Source: an uncultured Clostridia bacterium (lineage in GTDB: Bacteria; Bacillota; Clostridia; UBA1381). From it: a stretch of 64,000 nucleotides of DNA. The stretch covers positions 58,739 through 122,738 of the forward strand of contig CAKSIJ010000008.1 in the NCBI GenBank assembly GCA_934462715.1, read 5' to 3'. A model generated the notes under the pieces. The model saw only the letters and a program-made list of their open reading frames with translations. It was not told where the DNA came from and searched no databases. The position numbers and the translations under genes are program-made. Below, in pieces: positions 16,473-25,028 of this stretch (the first letter of the stretch is position 1; each line of letters opens with the position of its first letter).

Positions 16473-17747
16473 TCAACGGTCGGTTTGTATGGAGATGGTT
16501 GTGGTAAACAATTTTTCTTTTGAACTGTATGACCAGTTAAGCGAAGCGTTGTATTTTTTTATGGCACGCCGTATACTGTTCATGCCGATTCCGTGGGATT
16601 CTTTGTCCGATTTTCGCGTCAGCAGCTTGCCGTCCAGAACAAACGGCTCTGCGTCCGAGGTGTTTTCTATCTTGATTATAATAAAATTATTATTTACCGT
16701 ATTTATATTTAAAATAATTCTCTTTGTTTCGGAGCGGCAGCAGCTTTCTATTGCATTGTTGATAAGATTCGAGAAAATAGACACAATATCCAGATCGTTG
16801 AATATCTGCATATTCGCGCATATGGGGTTTATGATAAACTCAATATCAAGCTTATTACATTCCGACATTTTTTTCGTGAGCAAAACGTTAAGCATGGGGT
16901 TATCGGTATATTTTACATAAAAGTCGTTTTTCTCCTCGTTGAGTATTGAATTTATATAGCGATGAGCCTTTTCGTCATCTTTTGAGATAAGCCCCGATAA
17001 TATGCTGATATGCTCTTTAAAGTCATGGCGGAAGATAGTAATCTTTTCGTATTTGTCTTTCATCAGAGAGTATTCCTCCATCATGCTGTTAAGCTTTAGA
17101 GAATCCTCTTTGAGCTCCGTGTTTTCGATATCCATTTCAATCATTTTCTTGTTTGTCTGCAAGGAGAGCAGGTTTATAATTATAATGAAAAAGCATATAC
17201 CCGAAAATATAACGGAGTTTATGTTTGTTCTTGTCAGAAGTATGATGATTAAAAGTGAAAGAAGCGGAATTGATACAAGATAGTATGAGGGAGCACCATA
17301 GCTCTTTTTGCTTTTATAGGAAAGCTTTTCGCTTATCAGAATCCCGGTTGTGTATAAAAGCTTGCTTGACAGCGTAAGGAAAAGCGACTGATAGCCGTTC
17401 ATTGACGATATGCTTGACGCGGCTATATTTATTTGAGGCAAAAATGCGATAATCCATTCGGAAAGAGTGGAGAGCATAACCAGAATAACGCTCTGGAAAG
17501 CGGCATTTTTTGGATTTATGCGGTAACAGAGTATAAAGCTCAGAAAATTCACAAGAGCTACCACGGCAATGTTCAGCATTACGTTTCCGAACATACAAAT
17601 AACAAAGTGGACAGCATACAAGATACCGATTATTGCTCTGCCTTTTATTTTATCGGTTTTGCGCGGAAACAATACGTCGGCATAATCTATAAATAATATG
17701 TATTCCAGGAATATTCCCAATATTAAACCAAAATCCACTCTAATCAT
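16473..17747 (-). CDS. agrC: AgrC-type sensor histidine kinase
   Basis: Membrane receptor for the agr peptide. The 424-residue product has about six membrane segments in residues 1-205, then a coiled segment and a GHKL kinase: phosphoacceptor His in FRHDFKEHISIL, N-box NLINNAIESC and G-box HGIGMNSIRRA. This is the HPK10 subfamily architecture of AgrC. It overlaps agrA by four bases, consistent with translational coupling, and is followed by agrD after a 92-bp spacer carrying the agrD ribosome site. Confidence 0.92.
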   Translation of the reverse strand: MIRVDFGLILGIFLEYILFIDYADVLFPRKTDKIKGRAIIGILYAVHFVICMFGNVMLNIAVVALVNFLSFILCYRINPKNAAFQSVILVMLSTLSEWIIAFLPQINIAASSISSMNGYQSLFLTLSSKLLYTTGILISEKLSYKSKKSYGAPSYYLVSIPLLSLLIIILLTRTNINSVIFSGICFFIIIINLLSLQTNKKMIEMDIENTELKEDSLKLNSMMEEYSLMKDKYEKITIFRHDFKEHISILSGLISKDDEKAHRYINSILNEEKNDFYVKYTDNPMLNVLLTKKMSECNKLDIEFIINPICANMQIFNDLDIVSIFSNLINNAIESCCRSETKRIILNINTVNNNFIIIKIENTSDAEPFVLDGKLLTRKSDKESHGIGMNSIRRAIKKYNASLNWSYSSKEKLFTTTISIQTDR

Positions 17748-18466
17748 TTTATTTCAGCCATCCAATTATTAAATTTATCTTCAAAAGCTTTGTATTTGCG
17801 CCTTGACGGATATATTTCATATTTGTTGTTTTGAGATTTTGATACTATAAGATTGTCACTATATGAAATAATGTAATAAAAATTAACATAATAGCCGCGG
17901 CTGACCTCGCAGAAATAGTCTGCCTCCTTTAGCTGAGAGTCTATGCTTTTCAGCCTGTCGGAGGTAACCAGCTCACCGTGACGGGTTATAACGTGCAGAT
18001 TTTTGTTTTCCATATAAATGTAGACTATATTCTCGGCGGGAACCTGCACCAATTCTCTGTTAACATGAATACTGATTCGTAAGGTCAGCATATCTATTTT
18101 CTTCGCCGCACAGATAAGGGCTTTGCGGAATCTTTGTTCGTTAAGCGGCTTTACCCAGTATCTGTAGGCAGTCTGATTCATGGCTTCATCAAGATAACCC
18201 CAGTAATTCGTTACAAAAAAGAACATACATCTTTCATTTAAAGCTCTGACCTTTTCAGCAAGGCTTATGCCGTCAAGCCCCTCCATTTTTATATCAAGAA
18301 TCATAATGTCATATTCTTTCTGAGATAGCAGAAGCTCATTTGAAACGGAATATTTGTCTATTTCATGTTCGATTTTTTCTTCGGTTAAAATTTTATCGGC
18401 AAGAGCGCTTTCCTGTTCTAAAGCAATTTCATTATCATCGCATACAGCGATTCTTAATTTTACCAT
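17744..18466 (-). CDS. agrA: AgrA-type LytTR response regulator
   Basis: A 240-residue response regulator. The receiver domain begins KLRIAVCDDNE and has the phosphoacceptor Asp in IMILDIKMEG. The C-terminal LytTR DNA-binding domain (about residues 130-235) contains ENIVYIYMENKNLHV and FCEVSRGYYVN. It should activate the agr operon and targets through AgrA-type direct repeats, which were not clearly identified. The ATG at 18466 follows AAAGGACTGAAACCT; a longer frame starts 11 codons earlier. First gene of the leftward agrACDB operon. Confidence 0.9.
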   Translation of the reverse strand: MVKLRIAVCDDNEIALEQESALADKILTEEKIEHEIDKYSVSNELLLSQKEYDIMILDIKMEGLDGISLAEKVRALNERCMFFFVTNYWGYLDEAMNQTAYRYWVKPLNEQRFRKALICAAKKIDMLTLRISIHVNRELVQVPAENIVYIYMENKNLHVITRHGELVTSDRLKSIDSQLKEADYFCEVSRGYYVNFYYIISYSDNLIVSKSQNNKYEIYPSRRKYKAFEDKFNNWMAEIK

Positions 18467-18531
18467 AGGTTTCAGTCCTTTGTTTTTGGGTTTGTGCAAA
18501 TTTTGCTAACATCTGAAAATGCATAATATTT

Positions 18532-18560
18532 ATTTTACAACAAGACCTTTTAATTGTCAA
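18532..18560 (-). promoter_or_regulatory. SigA-type promoter of the agr operon
   Basis: On the minus strand TTGACA (18560-18555), a 17-nt spacer and TAAAAT (18537-18532), about 65 bp upstream of agrA. It has a perfect -35, so basal expression may be appreciable. Confidence 0.7.
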
Positions 18561-18651
18561 TATAATTATTACAAAATTATGAATTTTTATCTATTTTTTT
18601 GGAGAATCTTTACCACTCGGGTGTGTTTTTATACCGCTTAGGTGAAAAAAG

Positions 18652-18680
18652 TTGACACGCGTAATGATTTATGGTAGAAT
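18652..18680 (+). promoter_or_regulatory. Promoter of a small RNA
   Basis: TTGACA (18652-18657), 17-nt spacer, TAGAAT (18675-18680); read towards the terminator at 18751. Confidence 0.75.
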
Positions 18681-18686
18681 CACTGA

Positions 18687-18798
18687 TAAAGTTCGGTGTA
18701 GGATTATCAACAACTTCCGAACGATAAAAAGCATAAAGATTTATATATATAAAAAGCCGTATGTTTTGTTGCCGAAAACAGAACATACGGCTTTTTTT
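18687..18798 (+). ncRNA. Predicted small RNA, about 110 nt
   Basis: A promoter and a strong terminator frame a non-coding stretch between the agr and pgk genes. It contains a hairpin with stem GTTCGG / CCGAAC near the 5' end, an AT-rich linker and the terminator stem AAAAGCCGTATGTT / AACATACGGCTTTT. No open frame with a ribosome site is visible, and no known family was recognised. It might be an independent sRNA; it cannot be the pgk leader unless the terminator is read through, because pgk has its own promoter at 18941. Confidence 0.55.
18751..18798 (+). terminator. Rho-independent terminator of the small RNA
   Basis: AAAAAGCCGTATGTT pairs with AACATACGGC and is followed by seven T. Confidence 0.85.
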
Positions 18799-18940
18799 AC
18801 GGATTTGCGATTTGTATTCTTCAGTTAAATTTCTTTGTTTTCTCATGCCTGTGTTTTTGGGAATATTGACGATATAAATGCCGGGCTGTGAGTATGTGCG
18901 ATATTTTTTTAACAATTTTAAAAAAATTTACAATATATAC

Positions 18941-18969
18941 TTGAAAAAAATTGCAAATTGGTATAAAAT
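18941..18969 (+). promoter_or_regulatory. SigA-type promoter of pgk
   Basis: TTGAAA (18941-18946), 17-nt spacer, TAAAAT (18964-18969), about 100 bp upstream of pgk. Confidence 0.7.
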
Positions 18970-19070
18970 AATTATAATGGTATGAATTGCGGAAAATTCG
19001 GGTCAATGTTTTGGTTTTCTGTTTTGTTTGTGCCGGGTATAATTTCAAATTTACTGAAGAGGTGTATACT

Positions 19071-20267
19071 ATGTTAAACAAAAAGAGTGTAGAAGATATT
19101 CAGGTTACAGGCAAGAGAGTGCTTGTACGATGTGATTTCAACGTTCCGCTTGACGAGAACAGACACATCACTGATGAAACAAGAATTGACGGCGCACTGC
19201 CGACAATCAAGTATTTGATCGATAACGGCGCAAAGGTTATTCTTTGCTCACATATGGGTAAGCCCAAGGGCGAGCCGAAGCCGGAGCTTTCTTTGGCGCC
19301 TGTTGCCAAGAGCCTTTCGGAAAAACTCGGTAAAGAGGTTATTTTTGCAGCTGACGCAAACGTTGTAGGCGAAAATGCAAAGAAAGCCGTTGCCGAAATG
19401 AAGGACGGAGATGTTGTTCTTCTTGAAAACACAAGATACAGAGCAGAAGAAACAAAGAACGTTGACGAATTTTCAAAAGAGCTTGCTTCACTTGCAGACG
19501 TATTTGTAAACGACGCTTTCGGTACGGCTCACAGAGCACACTGCTCAAATGTCGGCGTAACAAAGTATCTCGACACAGCTGTTGCAGGCTATCTTATTCA
19601 AAAAGAAATCGAATTTTTGGGCAATGCGGTAAACAATCCCGAAAGACCTTTCGTTGCAATACTCGGCGGCTCAAAGGTTTCGTCAAAGATTTCGGTTATC
19701 AACAATCTTTTGGAAAAGGTTGATACTCTTATCATCGGCGGCGGTATGGCTTATACCTTCATGAAGGCTCTCGGCGAAGAAGTCGGAGATTCACTGCTTG
19801 AAGCTGATTACCTCGACTATGCAAAGGAAATGATGGAAAAGGCTGAGAAGAAGGGTGTTAAGCTCCTTATCCCGGTTGATACCGTTGTTGCAAAGGAATT
19901 TTCAAATGACGCAGAACACAAGACTGTCGGAAGAGGCGGAATCGAAGCCGGCTGGCAGGGTCTTGATATAGGAGAAAAGACAATCGCTCTTTACAAGGAC
20001 GCAATCAAGGACGCTAAAACCGTTGTTTGGAACGGACCTATGGGCGTATTTGAAATGCCTAACTTTGCAAAGGGTACAAATGATATAGCTCAGGCACTTT
20101 CAGAAATCAACGCTACAACAATCATCGGCGGCGGCGACAGCGTTGCGGCTGTAAACCAGGCAGGTCTTGGCGACAAGATGACCCACATCTCAACAGGTGG
20201 TGGAGCTTCTCTTGAATTCCTTGAGGGCAAAGAGCTTCCGGGTATCGCTGCTCTTAACGACAGATAA
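19071..20267 (+). CDS. pgk: Phosphoglycerate kinase
   Basis: Pgk transfers phosphate from 1,3-bisphosphoglycerate to ADP in glycolysis. The 398-residue product shows RCDFNVPLDE, the substrate loop SHMGKPKGEPKPELSL, GGSKVSSK and the nucleotide site GGGDSVAAV. The ATG at 19071 follows AGAGGTG and matches the family N-terminus; the upstream extension to 18987 would place coding sequence close to the promoter and is unlikely. It starts the order pgk - SGNH hydrolase - tpiA - gpmI. No gapA is in the window. Confidence 0.97.
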   Translation: MLNKKSVEDIQVTGKRVLVRCDFNVPLDENRHITDETRIDGALPTIKYLIDNGAKVILCSHMGKPKGEPKPELSLAPVAKSLSEKLGKEVIFAADANVVGENAKKAVAEMKDGDVVLLENTRYRAEETKNVDEFSKELASLADVFVNDAFGTAHRAHCSNVGVTKYLDTAVAGYLIQKEIEFLGNAVNNPERPFVAILGGSKVSSKISVINNLLEKVDTLIIGGGMAYTFMKALGEEVGDSLLEADYLDYAKEMMEKAEKKGVKLLIPVDTVVAKEFSNDAEHKTVGRGGIEAGWQGLDIGEKTIALYKDAIKDAKTVVWNGPMGVFEMPNFAKGTNDIAQALSEINATTIIGGGDSVAAVNQAGLGDKMTHISTGGGASLEFLEGKELPGIAALNDR

Positions 20268-20288
20268 TTTTTAAGGAGTGCATTACAG

Positions 20289-20909
20289 ATGAAAAGAATT
20301 TTATTTCAGGGCGATTCTATAACGGACGTTGGTCGTTCGTATGACAATAACAGCGACATGGGTCACGGTTATCCGACCTTGACAGCTGCACGTCTGGGCT
20401 ATGAGGAAGCCGGAGAAGTTGAATTTTTTAACAGGGGTATAAGCGGCAACAGAATCGTTGATGTTTATGCAAGAATCAAGAGCGATATTATAAACCTGAA
20501 GCCGGACGTTATGAGTATTCTTATCGGTGTCAATGACGTATGGCATGAGTTTGCAATACAAAACGGTGTTGACGCCGAGAAATATTATAAAATTTATTCA
20601 ATGCTTATTGAAGAAATAAAGGCAGAGCTTCCCGATATTAAGATATTGATTCTCGAGCCGTTTGTTGAGAAGCATACGGCAACCGAGGAAAAGTATGACG
20701 CTTTCAGACATGAGGTTGAAAAGAGAGCCGAAAAGGCAAAGCTGGTTGCGGAAAAATACAATCTCAAATTTGTTCCCTTGCAGGACAAGTTTGACGAAGC
20801 TTTAAATAAGGCTCCGGTCGGATTCTGGACTGCGGACGGAGTTCACCCGACAACCGCAGGTCATCAGATCATATCGAACGAATGGATCAAGGCTTACAAA
20901 AGCTTATAA
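20289..20909 (+). CDS. SGNH/GDSL-family hydrolase
   Basis: A 206-residue cytoplasmic SGNH esterase. Block I is LFQGDSITD (nucleophile Ser), block II Gly in RGISGNRI, block III Asn in GVNDVW and block V DGVHPT with the catalytic Asp and His. It has no signal peptide. Family members remove acyl or acetyl groups from carbohydrates or lipids; the substrate here is unknown. It lies 21 bp after pgk, with the site AAGGAGTG, and 60 bp before tpiA, an unexpected gene inside a glycolytic operon. Confidence 0.88.
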   Translation: MKRILFQGDSITDVGRSYDNNSDMGHGYPTLTAARLGYEEAGEVEFFNRGISGNRIVDVYARIKSDIINLKPDVMSILIGVNDVWHEFAIQNGVDAEKYYKIYSMLIEEIKAELPDIKILILEPFVEKHTATEEKYDAFRHEVEKRAEKAKLVAEKYNLKFVPLQDKFDEALNKAPVGFWTADGVHPTTAGHQIISNEWIKAYKSL

Positions 20910-20969
20910 TATTTAAAATTAAAAATCAGTGCAATTGCATGACTAAAACCGTAAAAGGAGATAATACAA

Positions 20970-21722
20970 ATGGGTAAATATATAATAGCCGGAAATTGGA
21001 AGATGAACAAGCTTCCGTCGGAAACATATGATTTTGTTAAGGAAATCGAAAACGCTACAAAGGGTGCAAGCTGTGAGGTTGTTTGCTGCACACCTTTTGT
21101 AAATCTTACAGAAGCTGTAAGAGCGGCTAAAGGCACTCATGTAAAAATCGGTGCTGAAAATCTTCACTTTGAGGACAGCGGAGCATTTACCGGCGAAGTA
21201 AGTGCAGATATGCTCAAAGACATCGGTGTTGACTACGTTATAATCGGTCATTCGGAAAGACGTCAGTATTTTGCGGAAACCGATGAAACCGTCAACAAAA
21301 AGACCGTAAAGGCTCTTGCAAAGGGACTTATCCCGATTGTATGCGTAGGCGAATCGCTTGAACAAAGAGAAGCCGGAATAACAATGGATATAATCGCAAT
21401 TCAGATTAAAAAGGCATTTGCCGGAATTTCTGCGGCAGACGCTAAAAAGGTTGTTATCGCATACGAGCCTATCTGGGCAATCGGAACGGGAAAGACGGCA
21501 ACAGCTGACCAGGCAGAGGAAGTATGCAAGGGCATCAGAGATATTATCGGACAGCTTTACTGCCCGAACTGTGCAAAGGAATTTACTATCCAGTACGGCG
21601 GCAGCATGAACGCTTCAAATGCGGCAGAGCTTCTTGCAAAGCCCGACATTGACGGCGGTCTTATCGGAGGTGCTTCATTATCCGCAGAAAAATTTGCTCC
21701 TATCGTTGAAGCAGCTAAATAA
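20970..21722 (+). CDS. tpiA: Triosephosphate isomerase
   Basis: TpiA interconverts dihydroxyacetone phosphate and glyceraldehyde 3-phosphate. The 250-residue product has the N-terminal NWKMNK (catalytic Lys), the catalytic His in IGHSERR, the catalytic Glu in YEPIWAIGTG and the phosphate loop YGGSMNASN. The length is normal. The ribosome site is AAAGGAGATAAT. It is third in the glycolytic cluster. A hairpin built on TTAGGTAA / TTACCTAA follows the stop codon before gpmI. Confidence 0.97.
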   Translation: MGKYIIAGNWKMNKLPSETYDFVKEIENATKGASCEVVCCTPFVNLTEAVRAAKGTHVKIGAENLHFEDSGAFTGEVSADMLKDIGVDYVIIGHSERRQYFAETDETVNKKTVKALAKGLIPIVCVGESLEQREAGITMDIIAIQIKKAFAGISAADAKKVVIAYEPIWAIGTGKTATADQAEEVCKGIRDIIGQLYCPNCAKEFTIQYGGSMNASNAAELLAKPDIDGGLIGGASLSAEKFAPIVEAAK

Positions 21723-21747
21723 TTTCATAATATAGGTAATAGATATT

Positions 21748-21818
21748 AGGTAATCGCATTGCGGTTACCTAATATGTTATGAGTGCAATTTATGCCGCCG
21801 TACGGCGGCGGAATGGAG
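21748..21818 (+). repeat. Leader hairpins of gpmI, including a GC hairpin-Shine-Dalgarno element
   Basis: TATTAGGTAA and TTACCTAATA pair around an 11-nt loop at 21748-21778. A perfect GCCGCC-GTAC-GGCGGC hairpin follows at 21794-21809, and then the ribosome site GGAATGGAGG. This copy of the GC hairpin is identical to those before trkA and, apart from one wobble base, the gene at 35188. Confidence 0.8.
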
Positions 21819-21826
21819 GAACTATT

Positions 21827-23374
21827 ATGGCAAAAAGTCCAATAGCTTTAATTATATTAGATGGCTACGGCATAAACAGTACGGTTGAGGGAAATGCAAT
21901 CAAGGCTGCAAAGCAACCGCATCTTGACGAATACTTTGCCGACTACCCGAACACGATTTTGTATGCCAGCGGTATGAGCGTAGGTCTGCCGGACGGTCAG
22001 ATGGGAAATTCAGAGGTAGGACACACAAACATCGGCGCAGGCAGAGTTGTGTACCAGGAGCTTACAAGAATCACAAAGTCGATTCAGGACGGCGAAATTT
22101 ATCACAACGAGGCTCTTTTGGGAGCTGTTAAAAACTGCAAGGATAATAATTCCGCTCTGCATTTTGCCGGCTTGCTTTCAAACGGCGGAGTACATTCGCA
22201 CATCGAGCATTTATTCGGCCTGATTGAATTTGCGAAAAAGAACGGTGTGGATAAAATATATATTCACTGCATAATGGACGGAAGAGATGTATCTCCGACA
22301 TCGGGTTCGGGTTTTGTTACTCAGCTTCAAGATAAGCTCAAGGAAATCGGCGCAGGTAAAATAGCGACAATAAGCGGACGTTACTATGCAATGGACAGAG
22401 ATAATAACTGGAACAGAGTAGTAAAGGCATATGACGCTATTGTAAAAGGAGAGGGACATAAGGTTGAAAATCCGGTTGAAGCAATCGAGGAATCCTATAG
22501 AACAAAGGATGAAAACGGCGCGCTTTTAACCGATGAGTTTATAGTGCCGATGGTAGTTTGCGAAAACGGTGTGCCTGTGGGAAAAATACAGCCGAACGAT
22601 TCTGTTGTATTCTTCAATTTCAGACCGGACAGAGCAAGAGAAATAACAAGAACTCTTGTTGACCCGGAATTTAAAGGCTTTGAAAGAACCTTAATTCCGC
22701 TTTATTATGTATGCATGACTCAGTATGACGCAAGTATGCCGAATGTACACGTTGCGTTCAAACCGCAGGTTCTTAAGAATACTTTCGGAGAATACATTTC
22801 AAAGAAAGGCTTAAAGCAATTGAGAATTGCCGAAACCGAAAAGTATGCTCATGTAACCTTCTTCTTTAACGGCGGAGTTGAAGACGTGTATGAGGGTGAG
22901 GACAGAAAGCTGATTCCGTCACCGAAGGTTGCAACCTATGACATGAAGCCCGAAATGAGCGCATTTGAGGTTGCCGACGCTTGTGTTGAGCTTATCAACG
23001 AGGATAAATATGACTGCATTATTTTGAATTTTGCAAACTGCGACATGGTCGGACACACAGGTGTGTTTGACGCTGCGGTTAAAGCCGTTGAAGCGGTTGA
23101 TACCTGCCTCGGCAAGGTTGTTGACGCAATAATGGCAAAAAACGGCAAGGTGCTTATAACAGCCGACCACGGAAATGCGGATTGTATGTTTGATCCCGAA
23201 ACAAAGGCTGTGTTTACGGCACATACGACAAATCCCGTTCCGCTGATTCTTATCGGCGCGGGCAACGTTAAGCTGAAAAGCGGCAGACTTTGTGATCTTA
23301 CCCCGACAATGCTTGACCTTATGGGTCTTGACAAGCCGGCAGAAATGACGGGCGAGAGCCTTATTGTAAAATAA
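21827..23374 (+). CDS. gpmI: Cofactor-independent phosphoglycerate mutase
   Basis: The manganese-dependent iPGM interconverts 3- and 2-phosphoglycerate. The 515-residue product has LIILDGYG, the phosphorylated Ser at residue 62 in MGNSEVGHTN, and the alkaline-phosphatase-fold metal motifs NCDMVGHTG and TADHGNAD. The ATG at 21827 is fixed by the family N-terminus (MAKSPIALIILDGYG); the upstream frame runs through the GC hairpin leader. Last gene of the glycolytic cluster, followed by a terminator-like hairpin. Confidence 0.97.
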   Translation: MAKSPIALIILDGYGINSTVEGNAIKAAKQPHLDEYFADYPNTILYASGMSVGLPDGQMGNSEVGHTNIGAGRVVYQELTRITKSIQDGEIYHNEALLGAVKNCKDNNSALHFAGLLSNGGVHSHIEHLFGLIEFAKKNGVDKIYIHCIMDGRDVSPTSGSGFVTQLQDKLKEIGAGKIATISGRYYAMDRDNNWNRVVKAYDAIVKGEGHKVENPVEAIEESYRTKDENGALLTDEFIVPMVVCENGVPVGKIQPNDSVVFFNFRPDRAREITRTLVDPEFKGFERTLIPLYYVCMTQYDASMPNVHVAFKPQVLKNTFGEYISKKGLKQLRIAETEKYAHVTFFFNGGVEDVYEGEDRKLIPSPKVATYDMKPEMSAFEVADACVELINEDKYDCIILNFANCDMVGHTGVFDAAVKAVEAVDTCLGKVVDAIMAKNGKVLITADHGNADCMFDPETKAVFTAHTTNPVPLILIGAGNVKLKSGRLCDLTPTMLDLMGLDKPAEMTGESLIVK

Positions 23375-23384
23375 ACAAAATTTA

Positions 23385-23420
23385 CGGGGCGAAGCATTTT
23401 TGTGATTCGCCCCGAATTTT
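23385..23420 (+). terminator. Terminator of the glycolytic cluster
   Basis: CGGGGCGAA and TTCGCCCCG pair around a 12-nt loop, followed by AATTTTATT. Confidence 0.7.
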
Positions 23421-23449
23421 ATTAACAGACAGAATAGGAGATTAAAACC

Positions 23450-24199
23450 GTGAAAAAATATGACGGTATACTATTATGCTCCGATTTAGACGGAACATTA
23501 AGCAATTCTGACGGAAAAATATCGAATGAAAACCTTGAAGCTATTGATTATTTTTGCAAAAACGGCGGACATTTCACACTATGCACAGGAAGAAACCCCG
23601 AGTTTGCAAAAAAGCTGACAGAAGCAGGTCTTAATATAAACGCTCCGCTTACCGCGCTGAACGGAGCTATGATATACAGCTTTGAAAAAGAAGAAATTCT
23701 ATATGAAAATCCTATTGACAAAAGTCAATTGTTTGATGTACCGGCATTTGTTGAAGCTAATAAAAGCTACATAAACATTGCATTTTTTCATTCCTTTGAA
23801 TCATACAACGATTTTTCCGAAATAGGAGATAAGAAGCTTTATAAGATGGTTTTTGTGTCCGATTCTCCCGAAAGCTCCGCAATGCTCAGAAAAAATCTTG
23901 AAAAAGCGAGCAACGGCAAGCATTTTATAACCAACAGCTGGAATACCGGTCTTGAAATATTGGATAAAAAAAGCACAAAAGGCGAATGTATAAAACTGAT
24001 AAGACGGCTTGTACCCTTTGAGGTAACAAAAACTGTGTGCGTTGGCGATTATGAGAATGATATAAGTATGCTGAAAGAAGCCGATTTGTCATATGCAGTG
24101 GGCAATGCGCTTCCGTGCGTCAAAGAATCCGCCGACAAAATAACCGTCACGAACAACGAAAGCGCATTGGCAAGAATAATATCTGAACTTCATGCCTAA
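23450..24199 (+). CDS. HAD-superfamily (Cof-type) hydrolase
   Basis: A 249-residue Cof-type phosphatase: motif I LLCSDLDGTLSNS, motif II Thr/Ser in TLCTGRNPE, and motif IV GDYENDISMLKEAD. It starts at a GTG behind ATAGGAG. It is a paralogue of the HAD enzyme at 13.1 kb only at the family level. Downstream it is convergent with a transporter gene, with one base between the two stop codons. The substrate is unknown. Confidence 0.85.
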   Translation: MKKYDGILLCSDLDGTLSNSDGKISNENLEAIDYFCKNGGHFTLCTGRNPEFAKKLTEAGLNINAPLTALNGAMIYSFEKEEILYENPIDKSQLFDVPAFVEANKSYINIAFFHSFESYNDFSEIGDKKLYKMVFVSDSPESSAMLRKNLEKASNGKHFITNSWNTGLEILDKKSTKGECIKLIRRLVPFEVTKTVCVGDYENDISMLKEADLSYAVGNALPCVKESADKITVTNNESALARIISELHA

Positions 24200-24200
24200 G

Positions 24201-24635
24201 TTATTTCATCTTAAACAGCAAAACACCGCCGAGCATGAGAAGCAGACCCACATATTTGTTCCATGAAAAAATGATTTTTTCACTTCCCATAAGTCCGAAT
24301 GCGTCAATAAGAGCCGCAACAAGAAGCTGCGCTATGAGTATAATCGAAATGGCAACCGTCGGGCCGAGCTTGCCTACGCCGAGCATTACGGTGACGGTTA
24401 TAATCAGCCCGAGAACTCCGCCCAGAAGATACAGTTTGTCGGTTTGACCGATAAGGCGGAAATCACCCTTGCCGACAATCCAGACAGCCGCAATCGAAAG
24501 CAAAAATGCCGTTCCCTGCACAAATGCGTTTGCTTCATACAATCCTATTTTATCCCCCAGACGTGTGTTCATTACTCCCTGAATACTCATTGCAGCACCG
24601 GCAATGACGCTAAAAAGAAATCCCAAAAAAATCAA
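24201..24635 (-). CDS. DMT-superfamily membrane protein, YdcZ (DUF606) type
   Basis: A 144-residue protein with about five hydrophobic helices. The opening GFLFSVIAGAAMSIQGVMNTRLGDKIG and the Gly-rich helices that follow match the YdcZ/DUF606 branch of the drug/metabolite transporter superfamily, half-size proteins that work as dimers. The cargo is unknown. It stands alone and is convergent with the HAD hydrolase. Confidence 0.8.
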   Translation of the reverse strand: MIFLGFLFSVIAGAAMSIQGVMNTRLGDKIGLYEANAFVQGTAFLLSIAAVWIVGKGDFRLIGQTDKLYLLGGVLGLIITVTVMLGVGKLGPTVAISIILIAQLLVAALIDAFGLMGSEKIIFSWNKYVGLLLMLGGVLLFKMK

Positions 24636-25028
24636 CTCCTATTCATATATAGTATGCCCGTCAGATGAAAGTTGATACATACAAAAGGACTGGAATATAA
24701 CAAACGCAAAGTATAACGTGTTCATACTTTGTACAGAGCTTAAATATGCCCGTGTATACAATTATGCGTAAGCGCAAACAATAAATACCGTACAGTATTA
24801 AGACGTTTCCAAAAAAACTCACGCAAAGCTTTTTCGGTCTTGAATTTTGTAACATTTAAGAAACAATTTTAAATGATTTATGTCAATAATAACTATCTGA
24901 AAGATTAATATTTTGTTAAAAATAACTGCTGTTAAATAAAAGTATTGCAAAATACTGGAATTTGTAATATAATATATGTTGGGTATGTGCGAAAGAACAA
25001 AACTTATGACCCGCCCGGAGGGATTCAA
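24636..25028. other. Gene-free region upstream of the class A PBP
   Basis: No credible coding sequence. It contains a hairpin CAAAGTAT / ATACTTTG at 24707-24731 and, near its right end, the promoter of the penicillin-binding protein. The rest is AT-rich and divergent to the transporter gene. Confidence 0.5.
24945..24973 (+). promoter_or_regulatory. SigA-type promoter of the PBP gene
   Basis: TTGCAA (24945-24950), 17-nt spacer, TATAAT (24968-24973), about 50 bp upstream of the start. Confidence 0.75.
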
